64,000 bases of DNA from positions 1 through 64,000 of the forward strand of contig CAUWLJ010000003.1 of the NCBI GenBank assembly GCA_963559585.1, written 5' to 3'. Below are positions 33,776-42,473 of this stretch, in pieces. A program made the position numbers and the translations under genes. The notes beneath the pieces were generated by a model, which was not told the origin of the DNA, did not search any database, and saw nothing but the letters and a program-made list of their open reading frames with translations. How positions within the stretch are numbered: the stretch's first letter is position 1; every line of letters begins with the position of its first letter. The stretch is from Eisenbergiella sp963559585 (GTDB lineage Bacteria > Bacillota > Clostridia > Lachnospirales > Lachnospiraceae).

Positions 33776-35269
33776 TCATTTTTTACTGTCCCGCTGGAAT
33801 TCCTTTGGACTCGTCCCCGTATGCTCCTTAAAAATTTTGTACAGCCCTGCATAACTGCTGAAACCGCTTTCCAACGCGGCTGTTTTCATGGAACACCCCT
33901 CACGCAGCCGTTTTTTTGCCTCCTCCACCCTTCTTTCATGCAGATACTCCGTAATTGTCTGCCCTGTTTCCAAATGAAAAACGCGACTTAAATAAGAACT
34001 GTTTGTCCCAATCACTGATGCCATACCACTAAGAGTTACATTTTTTCGGAAATGATCATCCATATAAGCAATTGCATCAGACACAATCCCTGAATATCCT
34101 CGTTCCTTCTCCTGCCGCTCTTTTAATTCTCTTAAAACATTTTCATACAAACCTGCTATATTTTCACTCAGTTTCTTCCTTCTTTTTTCCCTGGCGTATT
34201 CAAACAGGCCGAAATCCTTTGGCAAAAAATCCAGTTCTATTCCATACTCTATGGTTATCCTTTCCAGTAATTCCAGAAGCTCCTTCGTCACCATAAAGCA
34301 GAGGCTGATATTTTCATCCTCTATCTGTCCGTAAATTTCATGAATGACTTTACCTGCTTCCGATGCATTCGGTTTTTCAATCAATGATAAAATCTTTTTC
34401 TGCTGATAAATGGTAAGCGATAACTGCATTCTTTCCTGACCATTTTCCTCCCTGCGGTCTCCCTCTAAGTGAAGGATATAGGATTTTAAAGAATTATCAC
34501 TGAAAAAGAAAGGACAGTAATATACCGAAGTTTTTCTTTCATATAAGCTCCTGATGCTGTCCGCTCCCCTCATATGAGTGTATTCCATAGCCTCCCTCAT
34601 TGTGCTCTCCGATGTTTCCTCATAAAAACGCACAAGAATGATAAATTCCCTCTCTCCGTGATAGATAGCCAGAATATCCATCTTATCGGTAGACATCCCC
34701 TCAAAAATACGACAGATACCATCCCTAAATGTCTCTTTTCCTGATTCTGAATACTTTTTCCCTGCATCAATCCGTTCAACCATCACTGCTTTTCTGGAAT
34801 TGTCAGATGTAAACGGGTTCATACCCTCTTCAAAAATCCATTCATGGGCACGATGCCGCAGTTCTTTTTTCACATCCCACAAGGTTCTGTCCTTTTTACG
34901 CTTTTCAATTTCTTCCAATACGTGAAACAGCATTTCTTCGCTTAGTCTGCTCTTTAATATATAGTCTCTCGCTCCGTTCTTCAGCGTCTCCCTTACAAAA
35001 TCATAATCATCATAACTGCTTACCACAATCATAGAAATCTGCGGATACTTTCTTGCTATGCATCTGGATAACTCCACCCCGTTTTCACCGGGCATGGAAA
35101 TATCAAGAATAACTATACTTATTTCTTTCTGACCCAAAATCCTAAGCGCTTCCTCTGCATTACCCGCCTCGTCAACAATCCGATAATCGCCCTTCTCCCA
35201 AAAAGACATTGCTTTTATATAATCCCTAAAGATCTTTTCATCATCTACCAGCAATATTCCTGCTCCCAT
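33776..35269 (-). CDS. AraC-type response regulator, YesN-like (locus I)
   Basis: A 497-aa regulator. The receiver has DD at 9-10 and D56 in IVILDISMPGENG. A middle region of about 250 residues has no clear family. The C-terminal AraC HTH (about 395-495) has VTLSGMASVIGTNSSYLSRVF and ALESGFSSYAGLYKIFKEH. It is 12 bp after the kinase gene and upstream of the binding-protein gene. It most likely activates that ABC-sulfatase operon in response to its sugar. Confidence 0.93.
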   Translation of the reverse strand: MGAGILLVDDEKIFRDYIKAMSFWEKGDYRIVDEAGNAEEALRILGQKEISIVILDISMPGENGVELSRCIARKYPQISMIVVSSYDDYDFVRETLKNGARDYILKSRLSEEMLFHVLEEIEKRKKDRTLWDVKKELRHRAHEWIFEEGMNPFTSDNSRKAVMVERIDAGKKYSESGKETFRDGICRIFEGMSTDKMDILAIYHGEREFIILVRFYEETSESTMREAMEYTHMRGADSIRSLYERKTSVYYCPFFFSDNSLKSYILHLEGDRREENGQERMQLSLTIYQQKKILSLIEKPNASEAGKVIHEIYGQIEDENISLCFMVTKELLELLERITIEYGIELDFLPKDFGLFEYAREKRRKKLSENIAGLYENVLRELKERQEKERGYSGIVSDAIAYMDDHFRKNVTLSGMASVIGTNSSYLSRVFHLETGQTITEYLHERRVEEAKKRLREGCSMKTAALESGFSSYAGLYKIFKEHTGTSPKEFQRDSKK

Positions 35270-35281
35270 CTCGTACCCTCC

Positions 35282-37012
35282 CTACAAATACGGTTCTGTG
35301 TAGACAGGAAGCTTTAACTCTACACAGGTAAAAGCATCCTGATAGCTGTAAATACATCCTCCATATTTTTCCCCGAAAATCAGATGGATCCGTTCAAATA
35401 CGTTCGCCATACCCACTCTTCTAAACCCTGTTTTTTTCCGGATATTTCCCTGCAGCTTCAGCAGCTTCTCCTGGGCAATTCCCTTGCCGTTATCCATAAT
35501 TTTAATGGTTACAGCATCCCTGTCTGAATATGCCTTAATATGTATCTTCCCTCCGGGCTTATCTGCAATACCATGAATCAAAGCATTTTCAACGATTGGT
35601 TGTAAGAGGAGCTTTGGTATCTGATAGGCCCACAATTCCTCCTCTACATCCCAGCTCAAATCAAATTCTCGTGTATATTTAAATCTTTCTATCAGAATAT
35701 AATTATCTATGTATTCCTTCTCCTCCCATAATGAAATAAACTCTCTTTTATTCGATAATACACTCCTGAATAGTTCGGAGAGTGCTGAAGAAACCCTCTC
35801 TATCTCTGCCTCACCTCTCATGTGGGCTACATAAGAAATACTGTTTATGGAATTGTACAGGAAATGCGGCTCTATCTGCGCATCCAGAAACTTCTGCTCC
35901 GCTTCCTTTTTCAGTTTTTCCTTTTCGCGGATTTCTCTCATAAGCCGGGCGATCTGATCCATCATTCTGTTAAAGGTATCTGCCACCACACCAATTTCAT
36001 CCTGTGTCTGTACTTCCACCCTTGTATCCAGATTTCCCTGCCTGATCTTTTCCATACCATGGGACAATATTTTCAAATTTCCGCACAGTCTACGCGACAG
36101 TAAAACAGAACAAACGACCGCCGCCATAACCGCGCCAAATCCAATCAAGATAAATTTATACTTTAAATTTTCCGCATCCTTTGACAATACATGATACGGA
36201 ATCAATACCGTTACCGACATCATACCGGTATCCGATTCATTCCTGATATAATATTGCCGTTCCCCGTCCATTTGTATATATCCGGTATTTTTTTCCCGCT
36301 TCTTTACTTCGCCCAAAATCTCAGCCGCCTTTTTTCCATCTCCCCGATTACAGTAAAAAACAGTATCATTCTGCTGCTGAATCACAACGGTTGAATTGCG
36401 CAACGGTTCCATTTCATACGCATTGATCAAAACTTCATAATTTAATTTTATAATCCCTGTCGCTTTGATCTCATTTTTATCATAGACAGGCCAGCTGTAA
36501 AGAACCGATTTCTTCCCGTTGTCGTAAGTAATACATGGCCGTCCGGCTTCCAGTGCCGTACTTATGTCCGTCTCATTCAGATCTTTTTTTACCATCAGTT
36601 CCGAAGATGCCTGGTAAATATCCCCGGCAGAGGTAACCATAAGAATATCTTCAATATATTCCTTCTGTGTCATTAAGCCTGACAGGAAGTTTGACATCTT
36701 TCTTTTCTGAACAAATCTGTCATAAGAAGCTTCACTGGCTGTGCTCGTCAAAGCCGGCTGAAGGATTTCGCTGCTAAAAGAAATGGAAATAGAAATTTTA
36801 CGCGCCTCATTAATCATACTGTCAAAATTCTGATCGGCAAATTCAATATACTGAGTCAGATAATTCTCTGATATCTTTCTATAAGAATCTACCTCTGTGT
36901 AATAAGATAAAATCAGAGATGCTAAAGTAATTCCCACCGCCAGCATCAGGCATACCATCATTATCTTAGCCTGAATTGTATGTATATGTTGAAAATTCCT
37001 ACCAGTTTTCAT
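35282..37012 (-). CDS. Sensor histidine kinase, YesM-like (locus I)
   Basis: A 576-aa kinase. Membrane helices lie near residues 13-35 and 285-305, flanking an outer Cache-like domain. A HAMP domain follows (LDTRVEVQTQDEIGVVADTF). The His kinase part has DAQIEPHFLYNSINSIS with the phospho-acceptor His, and the HATPase part has ENALIHGIADKPGG and DNGKGIAQ. It pairs with the downstream AraC-type regulator and senses sugars or a loaded binding protein outside the cell. Confidence 0.94.
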   Translation of the reverse strand: MKTGRNFQHIHTIQAKIMMVCLMLAVGITLASLILSYYTEVDSYRKISENYLTQYIEFADQNFDSMINEARKISISISFSSEILQPALTSTASEASYDRFVQKRKMSNFLSGLMTQKEYIEDILMVTSAGDIYQASSELMVKKDLNETDISTALEAGRPCITYDNGKKSVLYSWPVYDKNEIKATGIIKLNYEVLINAYEMEPLRNSTVVIQQQNDTVFYCNRGDGKKAAEILGEVKKREKNTGYIQMDGERQYYIRNESDTGMMSVTVLIPYHVLSKDAENLKYKFILIGFGAVMAAVVCSVLLSRRLCGNLKILSHGMEKIRQGNLDTRVEVQTQDEIGVVADTFNRMMDQIARLMREIREKEKLKKEAEQKFLDAQIEPHFLYNSINSISYVAHMRGEAEIERVSSALSELFRSVLSNKREFISLWEEKEYIDNYILIERFKYTREFDLSWDVEEELWAYQIPKLLLQPIVENALIHGIADKPGGKIHIKAYSDRDAVTIKIMDNGKGIAQEKLLKLQGNIRKKTGFRRVGMANVFERIHLIFGEKYGGCIYSYQDAFTCVELKLPVYTEPYL

Positions 37013-37100
37013 TCCCTCATCTCCTTCCGTCTACAGATTTGTTGTCTGTTATCTTAGAATAAACACATCCTCCCAGCTCTGTCAACAGACTGGTAAGCTG

Positions 37101-37141
37101 CAAAAGAAAACGGAGTATACCGAAAAATCCGTTACACTCCG
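37101..37141 (-). terminator. Terminator of cwlD-like gene
   Basis: On the minus strand CGGAGTGTAACGG, a short loop and CGGTATACTCCG form a hairpin followed by TTTTCTTTT. It lies 60-100 bp downstream of the amidase stop codon. Confidence 0.75.
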
Positions 37142-37199
37142 CCCGCTTTTCTGTCCTGCCGGTCTGCCTTATTTCTTTCACTCTATCTGGCGTTTTTCG

Positions 37200-37910
37200 C
37201 TACCCCTTCATCCCATTCAAATACTCCATCACCGCCATATGCACATTCCAGGCAATCTTCTCCTGATAATAGTCGTCACACAGCTTTTCCGCCTCCGCAG
37301 CATTAGACAGGAAGCCGCACTCCACGATCACAATGGGCTTCCCCGTTTTTTTCAGCAGATAATAGCTGTCGTTCCCCTTCACTGTACGGTGATTTTCCGG
37401 ATCCAGATGCTGCACCAGACGGTTCTGGATCAGCTCAGCCAGTGCCTTTCCCTGAACGCTCTGCTCATAATAAAAGACCTGCGCCCCGTGCACATACTCC
37501 TCCCCGTAGCTGTTCTGGTGGATGCTCACCACCAGCTGGGGCTGCGCCTCCTCGATCAGCTGGATCCGCTGCTTCATATCCTGCACCTTCTTGTTGGAGG
37601 CATTCTCGTCATACAGGCCGCCGTCCGCTTCACGGGTCATGACCACCTTCACATCGGAGCTTTCCAGAAACATCCTCAGCTTCTGGGCCACCTGCAGGTT
37701 CAATTCCTTTTCCAGAGCCCCGTTGATCCCTATCTTTCCCGGATCGTCCCCGCCATGCCCCGCATCTATCACCACACAAAAGCCCTCATCCTTCCGTGCC
37801 GTTCCCTCATTCACCAACACAGCCGCCTGTTTTGCCGCCAGGAAAACGGAGGTCAAAAGGATGATCGTCGCCGCCCCCTTGAGAATCCCTTCCTTCAGCT
37901 CTGTTCTCAT
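37200..37910 (-). CDS. cwlD: N-acetylmuramoyl-L-alanine amidase, CwlD-like
   Basis: A 236-aa amidase with an N-terminal membrane or signal helix (about 11-33) and an Amidase_3 domain. Zinc ligands are H52 (VVIDAGHGG), E67 and H131 (VSIHQNS), with catalytic E197 (VIVECGFLSN). It cuts the amide bond between muramic acid and the peptide outside the membrane. CwlD makes muramic lactam in spore cortex, and the length and single domain fit it, but vegetative roles are possible. The start lies exactly 13 nt after the ACGCTCCGG 9-mer shared with the leaders of three CIS genes. Confidence 0.9.
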   Translation of the reverse strand: MRTELKEGILKGAATIILLTSVFLAAKQAAVLVNEGTARKDEGFCVVIDAGHGGDDPGKIGINGALEKELNLQVAQKLRMFLESSDVKVVMTREADGGLYDENASNKKVQDMKQRIQLIEEAQPQLVVSIHQNSYGEEYVHGAQVFYYEQSVQGKALAELIQNRLVQHLDPENHRTVKGNDSYYLLKKTGKPIVIVECGFLSNAAEAEKLCDDYYQEKIAWNVHMAVMEYLNGMKG

Positions 37911-37950
37911 GTCTCCCTCCTTGCCGGAGCGTCACAAAACTGTGTACCCC
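37911..37950 (-). promoter_or_regulatory. Short form of the structured leader element, copy D
   Basis: ACGCTCCGG at 37924-37932 lies exactly 13 nt before the amidase ATG, with GGAGG between, just as in copies A-C. It is preceded by a hairpin-2-type arm, ACAGTTTTGTG. The full hairpins 1 and 3 are absent. A 24-nt stretch here equals part of hairpin 2 of copy B read on the opposite strand. Confidence 0.6.
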
Positions 37951-38040
37951 TGGTCTCCGCTTACTGCATTCTATGTCAGACCCCCGGGAAAAATAACGCT
38001 GCCGTTCGCAGCGCTATCAAACGCCTTCTGTTCGAGGCGT

Positions 38041-38085
38041 AAAAATATATAACAGCCGGAAGCGGATTCCCGCCCCCGGCTGCCT
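38041..38085 (-). terminator. Terminator of GH18 gene
   Basis: On the minus strand CAGCCGG (38076-38082) pairs with CCGGCTG (38053-38059) around a GC-rich loop and is followed by a T-rich run. It lies just after the GH18 stop codon at 38100. Confidence 0.75.
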
Positions 38086-38099
38086 TTCATCCATTTCCA

Positions 38100-39773
38100 T
38101 TATCCGTTTACAAACCCGCTCAGCACACCCCAGATCTCAGGATGGCCGCTTTCATAGCCCAGCTTCCAGGCCGCCACTCCGCCCAGATCGTACTTCTTCA
38201 TCACGTTCATCTTCTCCTGAAGGGACTGGGCATCCTCCAGCCACACCTGATAGAAGGAATCCCCTTCGTAGATCTCGCCGTAGTTCTGACCGGCCTGGGC
38301 GTCCCATACAGGCTGTACGCCCCGCTCCGACAGGAAATTTGACGCCGCGGTCATTCCCACCGCCTGGCTCTTTACCCCTTCATTTGTGGTCTCCCAGATC
38401 CTGGTGTAGAACGGCACGGCATTGATTACCTTATGGGAAGGAACCTGCTGTACCATGGTGCTGATCCCCTCCTCCACATAGCCGATGGAGGCCACGCTGC
38501 CCGTCTCCTGGGAACCGCCGTAGTGCTCGTCATACCCCATGATGATCACATAATCCGCCACAATTCCCTGTTCCTTCCAGTTATAGTGGGCATTGTAATT
38601 CTTGGGCACATAGTTGTCCACAGACAGCACCAGGCCGTTTGCCCGGCAGGGAATGGACAGCTCCCTGATAAACTGGATATAATCCTCCCCCGCCTCTGCG
38701 GGAACCTGCTCAAAGTCTATGTTGATCCCGTCTACTCCCAGCGCCAGCGCCTCCGTCACCAGGCCCTCCACCAGCCTGTCACGCCTGCTGGTATAGGACA
38801 GGATCTCCTTAATGTCCACGTCGTGGGTAAAATTATCCGCCAGAGCCCATACCTCCAGCCCTCTGCTGTGAGCCTTCTCCACATACTCCCGGCTTCCTAT
38901 GCTCTCAAAATTCCCCTCATTGTCATTTAAGAAAAACCAGGTGGGGGAGATCACATTCATTCCGGTCACGCCCTCCAGCACCGCATCCAGCGTGGAGTTG
39001 GCCGCCGCGCTGGTTACCTGATGCCAGCCCATGTTGATCTTGTAGTCTCTGTGTATGGAGGTATACTCCGGCTCCACATAGGAGGTCACGGCCACCGGAA
39101 TCTCCGTGCGTTCATTGCTCAGATACTTGTTCTCCACATAACCGATATAACCATCCTCAGTGGCCACCTTGCTCCATTTTTCCATCTTCTCAAGCACAGC
39201 AACCGGTGTCCCCGACGGCGCATCCGCCAGGATGTCGCTTTTCACGCCTCCCTGGTAACGCACCGCGGTGTCCTTATCCACATCCGCAGCCTGATACTCG
39301 CTCCAGTCCGTGGTCAGAACGGCCCGGTTCGGCTCCGTATACAGGGCGTATGAAAAATTCGTATACTTCTGTATGTAGTCCAGCGCCACATACATAACGC
39401 CGTTCTCCAGATAAGCGGCCACGTAGCCCTCGTCCCGCACTTCCTCACCGGGAAGGATCACATGCACCGCGTCCGCCGTGGTATACAGAAGCCTTCCTTC
39501 GTTGTAATCTCCGTAAAATCTCTCGTTCAGATATTGATGCACCGTGTCCAGATCCAGGTAGCATCTGCCACCCCGCATCAGACCTTTTTCTTCCACTTTA
39601 TTATGATTCAGAATCAGAGCTACCTGATCGGCAGACTCCAGCCCATAATATTCCTCTCCGCTCATGCGTTCCTTTGAATAAGAAAAACGCTCGTACACCT
39701 TCACGCCCACAGCCCCGGCAAGGATAACCATAATAAGGACGGCAGCAACTGCCACAGGAATCAATTTTTTCAT
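38100..39773 (-). CDS. GH18-family wall or spore glycosidase with SH3 domain
   Basis: A 557-aa protein with an N-terminal anchor helix (MKKLIPVAVAAVLIMVILAG). Residues about 45-180 hold a domain like the copper-amine-oxidase N-terminal domain. An SH3-like part follows (PVAVLEKMEKWSKVATEDGY). The GH18 barrel (about 235-555) has the catalytic DxxDxDxE motif as DGINIDFEQ near residue 346. YaaH/YdhD-type enzymes cut N-acetylglucosamine bonds in peptidoglycan or cortex. It lies upstream of the cwlD-like gene. A TGCTATAAT extended -10 box lies about 25 nt before the start region. Confidence 0.88.
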   Translation of the reverse strand: MKKLIPVAVAAVLIMVILAGAVGVKVYERFSYSKERMSGEEYYGLESADQVALILNHNKVEEKGLMRGGRCYLDLDTVHQYLNERFYGDYNEGRLLYTTADAVHVILPGEEVRDEGYVAAYLENGVMYVALDYIQKYTNFSYALYTEPNRAVLTTDWSEYQAADVDKDTAVRYQGGVKSDILADAPSGTPVAVLEKMEKWSKVATEDGYIGYVENKYLSNERTEIPVAVTSYVEPEYTSIHRDYKINMGWHQVTSAAANSTLDAVLEGVTGMNVISPTWFFLNDNEGNFESIGSREYVEKAHSRGLEVWALADNFTHDVDIKEILSYTSRRDRLVEGLVTEALALGVDGINIDFEQVPAEAGEDYIQFIRELSIPCRANGLVLSVDNYVPKNYNAHYNWKEQGIVADYVIIMGYDEHYGGSQETGSVASIGYVEEGISTMVQQVPSHKVINAVPFYTRIWETTNEGVKSQAVGMTAASNFLSERGVQPVWDAQAGQNYGEIYEGDSFYQVWLEDAQSLQEKMNVMKKYDLGGVAAWKLGYESGHPEIWGVLSGFVNG

Positions 39774-39798
39774 CTTCTGTACCCTCCTGACCGCCCTT

Positions 39799-39807
39799 AT
39801 TATAGCA
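39799..39807 (-). promoter_or_regulatory. Extended -10 promoter for GH18 gene
   Basis: On the minus strand TGCTATAAT occurs about 26 nt upstream of the GH18 ATG at 39773. No convincing -35 box was seen, which fits an extended -10 promoter. Confidence 0.5.
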
Positions 39808-40046
39808 GACTATTCAAACATCGTCATTACCTATTTTTTCATACCCGGCATTCCGGTTCTCCGGCGGGCCGGCCTGGCCGGAGCAGACGTCCGGCCCGCG
39901 GCGGTTTCCTGACGCTTTTTTATCAGCAGTACGGGGGCGCTGTTTTTGTGAAGCGGTCATGCGAAACCTTTCTTACTTTTGAAACGATTCAGTTCATTCA
40001 GACAGGAGGCCCGGCAGATCTTCTCTGCCCGGCCCTGCAGGCAGCT

Positions 40047-40259
40047 TCAGCAATGCCGGATCAGGTCGTACTGCACCTTCGTCAGCCGTCCCTCATCATC
40101 CAGAACAAAATCCGGCATATAGACAGCATTCTCGCGGACACATACTCTGTGGGCAATCTCCTCCGGTGAAGCCGGTTCCTTTCCCAGATACAGCTCCACG
40201 CCCCTGCTGCGAAACTCCTGCAAATATTCCTTTAAATACCTCTCATCGTCATTCTTCAT
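40047..40259 (-). CDS. Small protein of unknown function
   Basis: A 70-aa acidic protein starting MKNDDERYLKEYLQEFRSRG and ending KVQYDLIRHC. I do not recognise the family. It has helices at both ends, no membrane helix and one Cys at the C-terminus. GGAGG lies about 10 nt before the start at 40259; the frame extends upstream to 40331 but without a site. It stands alone between the GH18 gene and mecA. The 40260-40799 region upstream holds no other gene that I can support. Confidence 0.55.
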   Translation of the reverse strand: MKNDDERYLKEYLQEFRSRGVELYLGKEPASPEEIAHRVCVRENAVYMPDFVLDDEGRLTKVQYDLIRHC

Positions 40260-40799
40260 GGCTGTATCCCCTCCCATTTCTACAGAACGGGCATAACAAC
40301 AGACTGACTGCCTGTGCGGCCGTCCTACCAAAAGGTGTGATATATAAACCTATACCCTTCTGTCTCAACAGGCCATGACGATTTTGAAACGGCCAAAACA
40401 GCTGACGCCAAAATGCGCAGACCGTCCTGGTAAAAAAGATGCTCCAGCCGTGTATGCGGGATATGGATCCTTGATCCTGCATTGAAAAAAGCATGTTTTC
40501 GTGAATTAAACATAAAGGCTGAAAATTTTGGAAATGATTTTTACTCCGACAGGCACATAAGCCTGTAAGACCTTCTCATACTATAGAGTGTCTGTATACA
40601 CTCCGGAATGAAAAGTAATGACATAGGCGCTTCCCAACGCCTGTGAAAAAGCAAGTCAGAAATACTGTAAAAAATCCCGGCAAAGACTGCCCTCCTTCTG
40701 ATACTGACTGACCAGAAGCATCTTTAAAGGGATTATAGCCGAATTCCGGAAAAATGGCAAGCAAATTCTAAAAAAAAATAAAACAGTTTCACAGGAAGC

Positions 40800-40827
40800 T
40801 TGACTTCTATCCCATGTAAAGTATAAT
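40800..40827 (+). promoter_or_regulatory. Predicted sigma-A promoter of mecA
   Basis: TTGACT at 40800 and TATAAT at 40822 are separated by 16 bp, giving a leader of about 60 nt before the mecA start. Confidence 0.75.
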
Positions 40828-40892
40828 AATTACAATGTTTCAGGAACAAAAATAGATAGTTGCAATATCTTTAATATTAAGGATGTGAGAAT

Positions 40893-41651
40893 ATGAAAAT
40901 TGAGAAAGTAAATGACCATCAGATCCGCTGTACCCTTACCAAGGCTGATCTGGCAGATCGTGAACTGAAGATCAGCGAGCTGGCCTACGGCACGGAGAAG
41001 GCAAAAAGCCTTTTTCGCGATATGATGCAGCAGGCCGCCATTAAATTTGGATTTGAAGCAGAGGATATTCCACTGATGATAGAGGCAATCCCGCTGAATT
41101 CCGACTGCATCGTTCTCATTATCACCAAGGTGGAGGATCCCGAGGAGCTGGATACCCGTTTTTCCAAGTTTGCTCCCAGCATACATGATGACGACAGCCT
41201 GGAGGATGTGATCCAGGATCTGAACGAGGGAGCGGACGATGTGCTGGATCTGTTCCGCAGGCTCCATGAAGGCCGCACAGGAACCGCTTCCGCAGACGAA
41301 AGCACCCCTTCCTCAGATGAGACAGAGGCTTCCGAAGGGTCTGACAATGAAAAGGTAACCCTGACCAGAATCTACTCCTTCTCCTCCCTGAACCATGTGA
41401 CCAGGCTTGCCCACGCGCTGAACGGCTTTTACAGCGGTGAGAGCGCACTTTATAAGGACGGCGGAGAGGGACGCTATCTGCTGATGGTATCCAATGCCTC
41501 GCAGGCTCCGGAGGATTTCAACAGGCTGTGCAACTGCCTCTCCGAGTACGGCAGCCCGGAGAAAACGGCTCCCGGCCAGGAGGCCTTCCTCCAGGAGCAC
41601 TATGAAGTCCTGATCGGGAAGGACGCCCTGCAGGCGCTCAGCCAGATCTGA
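40893..41651 (+). CDS. mecA: Adaptor protein MecA
   Basis: A 252-aa adaptor. The N-terminal domain MKIEKVNDHQIRCTLTKADL, with LFRDMMQQAAIKFGFE, and the C-terminal domain (RIYSFSSLNHVTRLAHAL, then SALYKDGGEGRYLLMV) flank an acidic, Ser/Glu-rich linker at about residues 125-155. MecA delivers substrates to the ClpC/ClpP protease in the cytoplasm. It stands alone, with its own promoter and a tandem terminator. Length and domain order fit the family. Confidence 0.93.
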   Translation: MKIEKVNDHQIRCTLTKADLADRELKISELAYGTEKAKSLFRDMMQQAAIKFGFEAEDIPLMIEAIPLNSDCIVLIITKVEDPEELDTRFSKFAPSIHDDDSLEDVIQDLNEGADDVLDLFRRLHEGRTGTASADESTPSSDETEASEGSDNEKVTLTRIYSFSSLNHVTRLAHALNGFYSGESALYKDGGEGRYLLMVSNASQAPEDFNRLCNCLSEYGSPEKTAPGQEAFLQEHYEVLIGKDALQALSQI

Positions 41652-41664
41652 TTTCTTTTGTATG

Positions 41665-41705
41665 AAAAACCCCGGCGAAGGCTGTCAAGCCGCACCGGGG
41701 TTTTG
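41665..41705 (+). terminator. mecA terminator 1
   Basis: AAAACCCCGG (41666-41675) pairs with CCGGGGTTTT (41695-41704). The A-run on the left means it can work in both directions. Confidence 0.85.
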
Positions 41706-41708
41706 ATT

Positions 41709-41752
41709 GCTGCTGTTTACCGGCTTTCCAGAAACAGCAGCTTTTTATTTTC
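41709..41752 (+). terminator. mecA terminator 2
   Basis: GCTGCTGTTT (41709-41718) pairs with AAACAGCAGC (41732-41741), followed by TTTTTATTTT. It lies directly behind the first terminator. Confidence 0.8.
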
Positions 41753-41775
41753 TTTTCATGCCTGTCCTTCTCAAA

Positions 41776-41979
41776 TCACTGCTCCTTCAGAGAAAGATAG
41801 TGGTTCAGCAGAGCCACCAGGCTGCCGCACTCCATGCCGTGCACCTCTGCGGCCTGCTCCAGCGTCTCCCTCTGGGAGGAGGGACAGCCCAGACAATGCA
41901 GGCCGGATGCTGCCAGAATGGGAGCAATCCCCTCATCCATGCGGATCAGGTCGCCGATGAGCATATCTTTGGTAATCAT
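41776..41979 (-). CDS. DUF1858-domain protein, copy 2
   Basis: A 67-aa protein starting MITKDMLIGDLIRMDEGIAP with GLHCLGCPSSQRETLEQAA. The DUF1858 fold with its CxxC motif (HCLGCP) is found in small proteins and hybrid-cluster-type redox partners of anaerobes and is thought to bind a metal or act in thiol chemistry. It is 1 bp downstream of a paralogue with which it shares the motif and helix layout. The function is not established. Confidence 0.85.
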   Translation of the reverse strand: MITKDMLIGDLIRMDEGIAPILAASGLHCLGCPSSQRETLEQAAEVHGMECGSLVALLNHYLSLKEQ

Positions 41980-41980
41980 A

Positions 41981-42172
41981 TTATGCTTCCTCGATTGCGC
42001 TCATCAGCTCATCAATATTAAGTCCATGAACCATAGCCGCTTCCTCCAGGGACTCCGCCTGAGCGGAAGGACATCCCAGACAGTGCATTCCCGCGTTCAT
42101 GAGCACAGGAGCCACATTGGGATTCGTTCTGAGAATCTCGCCGATTGTCATATCTTTGGTTATGCCGGTCAT
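41981..42172 (-). CDS. DUF1858-domain protein, copy 1
   Basis: A 63-aa protein starting MTGITKDMTIGEILRTNPNV, with GMHCLGCPSAQAESLEEAAM. It is the first of a tandem pair of DUF1858 paralogues. AGGAGG lies 8 nt before 42172, which decides the start over an ATG nine codons upstream. The CxxC motif is intact. The pair may work as a heterodimer, or one gene may be a recent duplicate; this is inference. Confidence 0.85.
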   Translation of the reverse strand: MTGITKDMTIGEILRTNPNVAPVLMNAGMHCLGCPSAQAESLEEAAMVHGLNIDELMSAIEEA

Positions 42173-42309
42173 CTTGCCAACCTCCTTTTCTAATTTCAAA
42201 CTGCCAGCCTTGGGCCGGTCGGTTTCAGTATAATACTTTTGCCAAAAATGCGCAAGATATTTGCATTTTACACCATTAACAGGCGCAGCGGTTCGTTACT
42301 GTTCACAGC

Positions 42310-42445
42310 AGCCTCAAACGCCTGCCGTTTGAGGCGTAAGAATGTGATTCAGGAGTGAGCGGGCCTCTTTTGCGCAGCAAAAACTTTCAATAGGCCCGCG
42401 AAAGTTACTGTTTACTGGCTTGCCAGTGAACAGTAACAGCGGTTC
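42310..42445 (+). repeat. Dispersed repeat family 2, copy 1
   Basis: This begins with a 9-bp hairpin, CCTCAAACG with CGTTTGAGG, and runs into GAGGCGTAAGAATGTGATTC and a section with GTGAGCGGGCCTC. It ends near CTTGCCAGTGAACAG. A second copy lies in opposite orientation at about 61030-61150 and a short piece at about 38015-38040. Two further inverted repeats occur inside (GCGGGCCT with AGGCCCGC; TTACTGTT with AACAGTAA). Confidence 0.75.
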
Positions 42446-42473
42446 ATCCCGCGCCCATTCTCAAAACGCCCCT

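Noticed and set aside
40260..40799. Short frames between the small unknown gene and mecA
   Set aside because: None has a convincing start site or composition, and they overlap one another on the same strand. I see no gene in this stretch apart from the mecA promoter.
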